Assembly (NCBI GenBank): GCA_043770095.1
Contig: JAYVIR010000004.1
Coordinates: forward strand, 1 to 19,817
Direction of reading: 5' to 3'
Origin: JBGSUZ01 sp043770095
GTDB taxonomy: Bacteria; Bacillota; Clostridia; Peptostreptococcales; Acidaminobacteraceae
DNA length: 19,817 bases
Part shown: piece after piece, positions 1 to 5,519 of the stretch
Position numbering within the stretch: position 1 is the stretch's first letter
Layout of the letters: the number at the start of each line of letters is the position of its first letter
Made by a program: the position numbers and the translations under genes
Notes under the pieces: model-generated
What the model was told of the DNA's origin: nothing
Database searches by the model: none
What the model saw: the letters and a program-made list of their open reading frames with translations, nothing else

Positions 1-173
1 TCAAAAAAATGATTTCTTGTCTACTGGACAAATGGATACAATCTCAGCCTAGCCATATCAAGCTACTGCTGGGTTTATTGGTGTGCGAAAGTTGAGTTAT
101 AAGAAGTGTTTCCGCAGCCTGAAAAAGATGACAAATTCTAAATACACTATTTACAATGATAATAATCTATGAA
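1..173. other. Left-edge region without a supported gene; possible prophage/host junction
   Basis: This stretch lies beyond the terminator of the integrase gene, where an attachment site of a serine-integrase prophage would be expected. No start codon with a ribosome binding site is visible on either strand. One plus-strand frame (from position 2) is open except for a single TAG at 50-52, and then runs to a TGA at 170-172. It could be the 3' end of a host gene cut by integration, a decayed gene, or chance. The other attachment half is outside the window, so no core sequence can be identified. Confidence 0.3.
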
Positions 174-219
174 AAAAAAGCAACACCTCTAAGAGAAATC
201 CTAGAGGTGTTACTTTTTG
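174..219 (-). terminator. Intrinsic terminator of the integrase operon, probably bidirectional
   Basis: The ten-base arms AACACCTCTA (182-191) and TAGAGGTGTT (202-211) are perfectly complementary around a 10-nt loop. On the minus strand the stem is followed by GC and a run of eight T (the A-run at 172-179), the layout of a Rho-independent terminator for the leftward operon. On the plus strand the stem is followed by ACTTTTT, so it could also stop rightward transcription. The integrase stop codon (210-212) lies inside the stem. Confidence 0.85.
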
Positions 220-1772
220 AACAACACTGACCGTTTTATTGAAATGGACAGTGGTAGTAGTGGTGGAGACGAACCGCTCAAGACAATACCCCCATCCAAA
301 CCATCCGTTATTAACTCTACCCTAACGGCATTCATATCAACAGTTATCTGTTTTATCACTGTTCCAATTACGTTCTTTTTCTTTTCGAAATTGTCACCAA
401 TCAAATTGGTCTTTAATTTTTCTAAGTGTTTTACAACTGTATCTTTAGTAATTGTTACCCCAACAGTAGAAATTTTAACACTATATTGATATGTTAGCAA
501 CTCTTGAAGGTCTTTCAGTTCCTTTGTTTTTTCAGTATACGACTTCTGATCCAACTGTTCATCGAGATATAAATCTAAAAGGCGATTTAGTTTTAAATTC
601 GTTTTTTCGATTTCCTTTTCTAATTTGCTAATGTCTGCAGAATAGCTTTTTGTATTCTCATTATAAAGATTTACAACGCTGTCCCCAAAGTCATTTATAG
701 TGCGTGGATTAAACATTGAATTTTGGATTAACTCGACTACAAAATTTTCAACAGCATCTTGGCGAATATCCTTATTATTGCATGACTTAGAATTATATTT
801 TGCGGTACAACCGTAAAGGTAATATTTCACGCCACCACGACCCTTTACATAACTTTGGCCTGTGTATGATGCACCGCAAATCCCGCACTTCATCATGCCA
901 GATAGCAAATAATTTTGTTTTGCACTCTTTCTTTTGCCATAGCGTTTTAAATCCATTTTATTGTTGATTAGATAAAAAAGGTTGGATTCAATTATTTGTG
1001 GCATACCACCTTCAATCCTAATGATTTCTTGTGGATCTTTATTTACATAGTTTCCTTTTTTGCCAGCAGCACGCCTATTGAAGATATAAACACCTGTATA
1101 CTTTTCATTTTTCAGTATGTCTCGAATTGAATTTGTTTTGAATGCTTTACCAGCTTTTGTTGTGTATCCAAGAGAATTGAGTTTTGAAACAATAGTTAGA
1201 TACCCAGAACCCAACAAGTGTTCATTGAAAATCATTCTGATAATATCAGCTTCATTTTCGTTAATTTCATACTTCATATCTAAACCAACGTTATATCCTA
1301 AAGGTGGTATGCCACCAGTATGTTTGCATTGATAAGCGTTTTCTTTTAATCCTTTCATAACTTCTCTGGCGAGGTTCTTAGAATAGTATTCAGCCATACC
1401 TTCTAAAATACTTTCTAATATTACTGATTCGGGACTATCATCAAGATTCTCTAATACCGAAAACAATTTAACGCCTTGCTTTTTTAAATGACGTCTATAA
1501 AATGCACTATCGTAACGATCTCTCGAGAATCTATCGAGTTTATGCACTATGATAGTTTTAAATTGTCCAAGTTCGGCATCTTCCATCATTTTTAGAAATT
1601 CAGGACGTTGATCCGTTGTTGCCGACTTTGCTTCATCGGCATAAATTTTTATTATTTCAATATTCTTTTGCAGCGCAAATACTTTAATCGCTCTGATTTG
1701 CCCGGTAATACTTTCTTCACGTTGATTGTCTGATGAATACCTACAATAAGCAACACCTCTTAACATGGCCAT
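210..1772 (-). CDS. int: Large serine recombinase (phage integrase)
   Basis: This 520-residue protein has the full large-serine-recombinase architecture. Residues about 5-145 are the resolvase-type catalytic domain: the RYSS motif gives nucleophile Ser13 with Arg11, and HKLDRFSRD is the conserved arginine-bearing helix. A recombinase domain follows, starting near PPLGYNV, then a zinc ribbon with cysteines 296, 299, 322 and 331, a predicted coiled coil, and a C-terminal tail. Such proteins integrate phage DNA by synapsis of attP and attB, and need a directionality factor for excision. I chose the ATG at 1772 because AAGGAAG sits 8 nt upstream; an in-frame GTG at 1779-1781 overlaps that SD and is less likely. 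It is the last gene of the leftward operon, a few bases after the truncated homologue, and ends in a strong terminator. All key catalytic residues checked are present. Confidence 0.93.
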   Translation of the reverse strand: MAMLRGVAYCRYSSDNQREESITGQIRAIKVFALQKNIEIIKIYADEAKSATTDQRPEFLKMMEDAELGQFKTIIVHKLDRFSRDRYDSAFYRRHLKKQGVKLFSVLENLDDSPESVILESILEGMAEYYSKNLAREVMKGLKENAYQCKHTGGIPPLGYNVGLDMKYEINENEADIIRMIFNEHLLGSGYLTIVSKLNSLGYTTKAGKAFKTNSIRDILKNEKYTGVYIFNRRAAGKKGNYVNKDPQEIIRIEGGMPQIIESNLFYLINNKMDLKRYGKRKSAKQNYLLSGMMKCGICGASYTGQSYVKGRGGVKYYLYGCTAKYNSKSCNNKDIRQDAVENFVVELIQNSMFNPRTINDFGDSVVNLYNENTKSYSADISKLEKEIEKTNLKLNRLLDLYLDEQLDQKSYTEKTKELKDLQELLTYQYSVKISTVGVTITKDTVVKHLEKLKTNLIGDNFEKKKNVIGTVIKQITVDMNAVRVELITDGLDGGIVLSGSSPPLLPLSISIKRSVLFKK

Positions 1773-1790
1773 AAATATCACTTCCTTATT

Positions 1791-2852
1791 TTATTCAACA
1801 GTCAGATAAATATCGATTTTATCCTCACTCACAACTATTTTATCTACAAACAATTCAATGATCCGTTTTTGTTCCTCGGCACTTTTGGTGCTTATGTTTT
1901 TATAAACATTCAAGTAAGTCCTGATTTGGTCCAATGATAAATTTTGAGCTTTTCTAAATTGTTCTTTAGTGATTCGGGCGTTTAACTCCGATTTATGAAG
2001 TTCTAATTCTTCAAGTTTTGATTTCACAGAGGAACTACTTAATCCGGATGCTAATGCTTCAACTAGATTATTGATTTTATTATGAGTGTCAAATGCGTCA
2101 GATTGAAGGGTGGTGATGTCGTTATCAATGTCGATAAGAGATTCGTTGTATGTTTCTAGCAAGCGTTTCGAAGCGTTCTCAATGTACTCGTCTGTGAAAA
2201 TATCAGTTTCTAATAAATGCAGAACAAATTCTTCAATGTTTTCTTTTTTAACTTCTTTAGCGTCGCAATTTTTATATTTTTTCTTGTTGCTGCATTGATA
2301 GCCACTCCAATATAATTGGCTCTTAGCAGATTTACGCCTGTTCCCAAATAGTTTTCCACCGCACTGGCCACAATATATTTTTCCCGATAGGATATAAGGT
2401 TCAAAGGCTTTGTAGGTTTGTGAATTGGTTTTATTTCTCTTTAATTTTTCTTGTATCATAGCGAATACATCGGTTGAAATAATAGCTGGTATAGCATTTT
2501 GAATGTGAATAATTCCGTTCGGAGTTTTCATGGCGTATATTCCAGCATATTTTTCATTTCTTAAAATACCGTGGAGTGAAGTTTGGGTAAAGTTTCTGCC
2601 ATGTTTAGATCTGTATCCTTTGGTATTAAGAAATTCCAATAATTCTTTATAAGGCATATTTTGCGAATACATTTCAAATATTGCTCTAATGATTACAGCT
2701 TCAGACTTATTGACTATATACTCTTTTGTTTTATGATTAACATCGTATCCAAAAGGTGGTTTGCCTTTAGTATAAAGAAGTTTTAAGGACCCTTTATCAA
2801 TTTGGTTCTTTGAATAGAACTGAGTTAAATCGTCTAGTAGTGGTTTAATCAT
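1791..2852 (-). CDS. Serine recombinase homologue lacking the catalytic domain
   Basis: This 353-residue protein aligns by motif with the C-terminal two thirds of a large serine recombinase. After a short leader ending in FYSKN, which corresponds to the end of a catalytic domain, comes the recombinase domain (PPFGYDV at 32-38, onwards to about 135). A zinc ribbon with Cys161, 164, 187 and 196 follows, then a long coiled-coil-like C-terminus. The N-terminal resolvase fold with its Ser and Arg residues is absent, and the 79 bases upstream cannot encode it. The gene still has a strong ribosome binding site of its own (AAGGAGG, 11 nt before the ATG) and an uninterrupted frame, so it does not look like simple debris. 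It lies in tandem with the complete integrase and is probably co-transcribed. It may bind att DNA or the integrase and so affect directionality, or it may be a stable relic. Family assignment is firm; role is unknown. Confidence 0.85.
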   Translation of the reverse strand: MIKPLLDDLTQFYSKNQIDKGSLKLLYTKGKPPFGYDVNHKTKEYIVNKSEAVIIRAIFEMYSQNMPYKELLEFLNTKGYRSKHGRNFTQTSLHGILRNEKYAGIYAMKTPNGIIHIQNAIPAIISTDVFAMIQEKLKRNKTNSQTYKAFEPYILSGKIYCGQCGGKLFGNRRKSAKSQLYWSGYQCSNKKKYKNCDAKEVKKENIEEFVLHLLETDIFTDEYIENASKRLLETYNESLIDIDNDITTLQSDAFDTHNKINNLVEALASGLSSSSVKSKLEELELHKSELNARITKEQFRKAQNLSLDQIRTYLNVYKNISTKSAEEQKRIIELFVDKIVVSEDKIDIYLTVE

Positions 2853-2901
2853 TTAGGAATGTTCCTCCTTTTAATATAAACAAATTTTGTATCCACGCTT
2901 T

Positions 2902-2935
2902 ATAAGTTGCCAGCCAATTAAGGCTGAGAACTTAT
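2902..2935 (-). other. Imperfect hairpin between the secreted-protein gene and the truncated recombinase gene
   Basis: The arms ATAAGTT-gc-CAGCC (2902-2915) and GGCTG-ag-AACTTAT (2922-2935) pair around AATTAA, giving 12 base pairs with one 2x2 internal mismatch. The stop codon of the secreted-protein gene lies in one arm. No T-run follows on either strand, so it is not a convincing terminator. It may be an RNA processing or stability element, or a protein-binding dyad near the recombinase genes. Confidence 0.4.
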
Positions 2936-3795
2936 TTAACTGAGTTATTTGCTGCGGTTAAAGCAGCGCTGACAGCGGCACTGTTTGTACGACCGCCTGT
3001 GTTGGACGATTTATCAGCTAGTGTAGAATCAAATACTCTAAGCCATTTATTTTGATTAGATAGATTTTTATCAGCTGCAATTGAAATTTTATCCGAACTT
3101 ATGATTGATTTGAGTATGTTGTCGGTAGAATAATTCAGCATCAAAATTTCAAAAGTAGTGCGTTCTATGCTTGGTTGTGAGTTTGATGACTTAATTATTG
3201 TAGAAGTTGCTGATTTATTCGTAGTAGCGGAAGTATTCGCGATTAGTGGAATACTGTCAGCTGAGTAATTACCGTTTTTTACGGAAGTTACTATAAATTG
3301 AATCGGTTTTCCAATTACTGAAGGTGTATATTTAAGGCTATAATCTGAATACCACTTGAAATGTTTTAGGTTACCCGAAGAATCAAGAATCGGTATAAAT
3401 TCATCTTGATTATAATTTTTTGTAGCAATTACGTAATAATCAGCACCTGTGTTATCCCAATTTATAAATATGTTGTTATCACTTTGAGAGTATTTTAAAC
3501 CTGTTGGGATTTTTGCAACAATTTCATAATTAGAGAACTCTATAGCATCACTATCTTTGCTATTTTCAAGTTTTAAACCAGTGGCATCTGCAATATCAAA
3601 TAAAGGAACATATAGCGTTTTTTCATATGTAAGTATTTTAGTTGGTACAGAATTGTTATTGCCATTAATAACAACATCAACAAAAGATGCTTGAATGGTT
3701 TGTAGAAAATCATCCCCAAATGAAACTCCTGAAACAAGTAATAAAGAGGTTAATGAACCAATAACAAAATATTTGAGTTTTTCATTAAACTTCAT
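2932..3795 (-). CDS. Secreted protein with copper-amine-oxidase-N-like stalk domain
   Basis: This 287-residue protein starts with a typical Sec signal: a KFNEKLK basic end, a hydrophobic core (YFVIGSLTSLLLVSGVSF) and a likely cleavage site around residues 27-37. It is therefore exported or membrane-attached. Residues about 38-80 (FVDVVINGN, then LYVPLFDIADATGL) resemble the 'copper amine oxidase N-terminal-like' stalk domain, common in Bacillota surface proteins and not itself an oxidase. Residues about 100-185 look like a fibronectin-III-type beta domain. The C-terminal part is rich in Ser, Thr and Asn and low-complexity. GGAG lies before the ATG. It sits inside the lysogeny operon between immA and the recombinase genes, so it should be expressed in the lysogen. 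A lysogenic-conversion role, such as altering the cell surface or phage adsorption, is inference. No close family is recognised. Confidence 0.75.
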   Translation of the reverse strand: MKFNEKLKYFVIGSLTSLLLVSGVSFGDDFLQTIQASFVDVVINGNNNSVPTKILTYEKTLYVPLFDIADATGLKLENSKDSDAIEFSNYEIVAKIPTGLKYSQSDNNIFINWDNTGADYYVIATKNYNQDEFIPILDSSGNLKHFKWYSDYSLKYTPSVIGKPIQFIVTSVKNGNYSADSIPLIANTSATTNKSATSTIIKSSNSQPSIERTTFEILMLNYSTDNILKSIISSDKISIAADKNLSNQNKWLRVFDSTLADKSSNTGGRTNSAAVSAALTAANNSVK

Positions 3796-3825
3796 AGTCT
3801 CAACTCCAATCTAAATTATAGGGTG

Positions 3826-4293
3826 TTACAATACCTTCTTCATAACACCAGGTGGACTGAAAAACACAAAATAGTCTTTCAATTCAATAAAATTACCATG
3901 AATCTGATAAAGAGAAATAATGGCTTCTTCTAAAAATTTTTCAGTTACACCTAGGTGTTCGGCTGCTTCATAGGTATTCCTACATCGGTGTTCATAACAT
4001 TCAATAAACCCGTTTAGGGTTACAAGCTGGTTATGTGCCCAGCGACGAGCCCGTATTTCTTGCTTTACATTTCTAATATCAACTTGATCTAATATGTTTC
4101 CTGATGAAGTTTCATAATGACCTATTTCTTCTGCTAGGATACTGGTCCGTTGCGCTTCGGTTTCAAGTGAATCGTCTAAAATAATCATGTTTTGATAATA
4201 CAACCCTTTTAGTTTTCGATTAGGAATATGATCTACAATAACATCAATTTCATGTTCTTCTGTATAGTCGTATAGACTAAAGCTATTTACCAT
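3826..4293 (-). CDS. immA: ImmA/IrrE-family metallopeptidase (repressor-cleaving)
   Basis: This 155-residue protein carries LAEEIGHYETSSG at 53-65, the zinc-site helix of the phage ImmA/IrrE group. The usual HExxH appears here as E55-E-I-G-H59; that first-position substitution is recalled as common in phage members of the family. A conserved R(A/R)RRWAHNQL-like segment follows at about 82-90. In ICEBs1, ImmA cleaves the neighbouring repressor ImmR after DNA damage or cell-cell signalling. The gene overlaps the repressor gene by 11 nt, a translationally coupled arrangement matching that pair. It probably acts in the cytoplasm on the adjacent HTH repressor. Identity is secure at family level; activity of the variant zinc site is inferred. 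Confidence 0.9.
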   Translation of the reverse strand: MVNSFSLYDYTEEHEIDVIVDHIPNRKLKGLYYQNMIILDDSLETEAQRTSILAEEIGHYETSSGNILDQVDIRNVKQEIRARRWAHNQLVTLNGFIECYEHRCRNTYEAAEHLGVTEKFLEEAIISLYQIHGNFIELKDYFVFFSPPGVMKKVL

Positions 4294-4729
4294 TGGCAGT
4301 TTTCCTTTTGGTTTTTAACCATTCGGCATAATTTAATAATTCAATTTGTTCTTCTTCTGTAAGGTCTTCAATTGCGTGAGCTGCGATGGTTATGATTTCA
4401 TTTTTTATTTCATGCTCTTTCATAAAGGCTTCATATTCTTTTGAAATTTTAGAATCTAAATTGATTAAAAGTTTAGTTTGGATGGCATGATTTACAAGTT
4501 CATCCGCTGTGTGACGTTCAATAGAAGTGTCATAGCCCATTAACCAAGCTTCAGAAACATCAAGGGCTTTTGCAATTTTGTATAAAGCATCTTGTTTTGC
4601 TTCATATGACCCTTTCAAATACTGACTTATTCGGGATTTGCTAATATTTGATTTCTCGGATAATTCAACAGGCTTCATATTTCGCAATTCAAGGCCCATT
4701 TTTAATCTAGTTGCAAAACTTTCTTTCAT
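4283..4729 (-). CDS. CI-like HTH repressor without autoproteolytic domain
   Basis: This 148-residue protein has an N-terminal HTH_XRE domain (about 8-67): an SEKSNISKSRISQYLKG helix-turn-helix followed by the family-typical LDVSEAWLMGYD. The C-terminal half is helical and acidic and shows no LexA/CI Ser-Lys peptidase motif, so the repressor cannot inactivate itself. AAAGGAG precedes the ATG, and a leftward promoter lies upstream (-10 TATAAT at 4754-4759, -35 TTGTCG at 4777-4782). It is expected to bind the AAGTGTAG-type sites at 4765-5116, repress the rightward promoter and regulate its own promoter. Relief of repression probably depends on the downstream ImmA. The call is strong from sequence and position. 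Confidence 0.92.
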   Translation of the reverse strand: MKESFATRLKMGLELRNMKPVELSEKSNISKSRISQYLKGSYEAKQDALYKIAKALDVSEAWLMGYDTSIERHTADELVNHAIQTKLLINLDSKISKEYEAFMKEHEIKNEIITIAAHAIEDLTEEEQIELLNYAEWLKTKRKTANGK

Positions 4730-4753
4730 ATAGCAGACATCTCCTTTATATAT

Positions 4754-4782
4754 ATTATATACCCAAGTTTAGAAAACGACAA
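4754..4782 (-). promoter_or_regulatory. Leftward lysogeny promoter for the repressor operon
   Basis: On the minus strand, TTGTCG (revcomp of 4777-4782) and TATAAT (revcomp of 4754-4759) are separated by exactly 17 bp. The -10 is perfect and the -35 matches 4 of 6. It lies just upstream of the repressor SD. An operator-like copy (4765-4777) fills the spacer, suggesting autoregulation. Confidence 0.75.
4765..4777. promoter_or_regulatory. Operator-like site 1 in the leftward promoter
   Basis: AAGTTTAGAAAAC differs by one base from the AAGTGTAGAAAAC copies at 4797-4809 and 5104-5116. It lies between the -35 and -10 of the repressor promoter. Confidence 0.55.
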
Positions 4783-4796
4783 CAAAATGCTTTAAA

Positions 4797-4809
4797 AAGT
4801 GTAGAAAAC
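4797..4809. promoter_or_regulatory. Operator-like site 2 between the divergent promoters
   Basis: AAGTGTAGAAAAC contains the half-site AAGTGTAG. It lies between the -35 elements of the two divergent promoters and is identical over 13 bp to the copy at the end of cro. Confidence 0.6.
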
Positions 4810-4822
4810 TTTTTAAAAGGTG

Positions 4823-4851
4823 TTGACAGCTAAAGTGTAGTTTGCTACACT
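4823..4851 (+). promoter_or_regulatory. Rightward early promoter for cro and the early genes
   Basis: A consensus TTGACA (4823-4828) is followed after exactly 17 bp by TACACT (4846-4851), a 4-of-6 match to the -10. The palindromic operator 4833-4852 covers the spacer and -10, so repressor binding would block RNA polymerase directly. Confidence 0.8.
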
Positions 4852-4852
4852 T
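4833..4852. promoter_or_regulatory. Palindromic operator overlapping the rightward promoter
   Basis: AAGTGTAG (4833-4840) and CTACACTT (4845-4852) form a perfect 8-bp inverted repeat around TTTG. This is the only full dyad in the switch region, so it defines the half-site. It covers the -10 of the rightward promoter and is the likely primary repressor site. Confidence 0.8.
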
Positions 4853-4859
4853 AATTTAA

Positions 4860-4880
4860 GTTAAGAAAACTACACTTAAC
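4860..4880. promoter_or_regulatory. Operator-like site just upstream of cro
   Basis: CTACACTT (4870-4877) repeats the half-site in inverse orientation. It lies inside a separate inverted repeat, GTTAAG (4860-4865) and CTTAAC (4875-4880). It sits in the presumed cro leader, before the SD. Confidence 0.5.
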
Positions 4881-4897
4881 AAGAAAGAGGTGAATCA

Positions 4898-5110
4898 ATG
4901 TTCGATCATAACAAATTAATTGGAAAGGTAATAGAGGTTTTTCTTACTCGTGGTGCGTATGGTGAAGCGATGGGATGGTCAAATGTGACACTTTCAAAGA
5001 AACTCAACAGCACTGTTTTATTTACACAAGAGGAAATTAGAAAATCAATAGATTTGCTTGGCATTAAAGAAGAAGAAATAATCAAATATTTTTTTAACAA
5101 GAAAGTGTAG
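4898..5110 (+). CDS. Cro-like regulator, DUF739-type
   Basis: This 70-residue protein reads like the DUF739 family of Gram-positive phage Cro proteins. It begins MFDHNKLIGKVIE, then has a helix-turn-helix around EAMGWSNVTLSKKLN, then FTQEEIRKSIDLLGI, and ends in the characteristic YFFNKKV. It is the first gene of the rightward early operon and divergent from the repressor. GAGGTG precedes its ATG. It probably competes with the repressor at the AAGTGTAG sites to commit to lytic growth. An unusual detail is that its last codons and TAG stop lie within an operator-like copy (5104-5116). The family call is confident; DNA target choice is inferred from position. Confidence 0.88.
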   Translation: MFDHNKLIGKVIEVFLTRGAYGEAMGWSNVTLSKKLNSTVLFTQEEIRKSIDLLGIKEEEIIKYFFNKKV

Positions 5111-5116
5111 AAAACT
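5104..5116. promoter_or_regulatory. Operator-like copy spanning the cro stop codon
   Basis: AAGTGTAGAAAAC is identical over 13 bp to the site at 4797-4809. The TAG within it is the cro stop codon. It lies about 270 bp downstream of the main operator, which would allow looping or a roadblock by bound repressor. Confidence 0.5.
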
Positions 5117-5140
5117 AAACAAAGGGAGGAACAAGTAACA

Positions 5141-5296
5141 ATGAACGAACCAATCGAAGTTGGGAAAATTGGAAACAGAATTGTTTGGCTTCATACTGTG
5201 AAGCCAACAGAAGAAGAATCAAAAGCACAGACTAAAAGTTTACTTGGCTGCATTATCGATGATCTTGATAAAGAAAGAGAGGTGAAAGACAAATGA
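5141..5296 (+). CDS. Small early protein of unknown function (51 aa)
   Basis: The ATG follows a strong SD (GGGAGGA) by about 10 nt, and the frame runs to a TGA at 5294-5296. The protein starts MNEPIEVGKIGNRIVWLHTV and ends in an acidic and basic tail (DDLDKEREVKDK). No motif is recognised. It overlaps the next small gene at an ATGA junction, indicating coupled translation in the early operon. Position right after cro is typical of short regulatory or host-takeover genes, but no role can be assigned. Confidence 0.65.
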   Translation: MNEPIEVGKIGNRIVWLHTVKPTEEESKAQTKSLLGCIIDDLDKEREVKDK

Positions 5297-5439
5297 CAAA
5301 ATATATAACTAAGAGATTTTTAGAAGAACTCACAGTTGAGGAAGCTGTTACAGAAAACTTTCTTCACGGTACTACAACAGAAATTCATTCAATCGGAGAC
5401 GGTATGCTTGCCATAATCGTTACAGGATCAAATGAATAA
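5293..5439 (+). CDS. Small early protein of unknown function (48 aa)
   Basis: This frame starts in the ATGA overlap with the preceding gene. An SD-like AGAGAGGTGAAAG lies upstream, and the frame ends in TAA at 5437-5439. The sequence MTKYITKRFLEELTVEEAV continues to GDGMLAIIVTGSNE; it is soluble with no recognisable domain. Coupling to the upstream gene supports it being real, but its short length limits confidence. Confidence 0.6.
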   Translation: MTKYITKRFLEELTVEEAVTENFLHGTTTEIHSIGDGMLAIIVTGSNE

Positions 5440-5477
5440 AAAAATCCACCAGTCGGTTGCACCCGAAACATGGTGGA
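5438..5477 (-). terminator. Minus-strand terminator-like nested hairpin ahead of the ATPase gene
   Basis: TCCACCA (5445-5451) pairs with TGGTGGA (5471-5477), with an inner stem TCGG (5453-5456) and CCGA (5463-5466). Read on the minus strand, the stem is followed directly by seven T (the A-run at 5438-5444), a good intrinsic terminator. On the plus strand it is followed by A-rich sequence, so early rightward transcription should pass. No minus-strand gene ends here, so the likely target is antisense transcription. Confidence 0.55.
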
Positions 5478-5519
5478 AATCAAAAAAACTCAACTCAATC
5501 ATACCACAAGGAGATAAGC

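Noticed and set aside
2..172. Reading the TAG at 50-52 as pyrrolysine in a short protein end
   Set aside because: No pyrrolysine genes or methylamine methyltransferase motifs are visible, and the frame is too short; chance or a decayed gene is simpler.
1791..2852. Truncated recombinase as a frameshifted pseudogene
   Set aside because: No catalytic-domain sequence is found in any frame upstream before the neighbouring gene, the frame is clean, and it has its own strong SD.
2902..2935. Hairpin as an intrinsic terminator
   Set aside because: No T-run follows on either strand, and the next gene is in the same direction with normal spacing.
5457..5519. Upstream TTG start for the SbcC-like ATPase
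   Set aside because: It lies in a hairpin without an SD, while the ATG at 5520 has AAGGAG at the right distance and begins the conserved domain.
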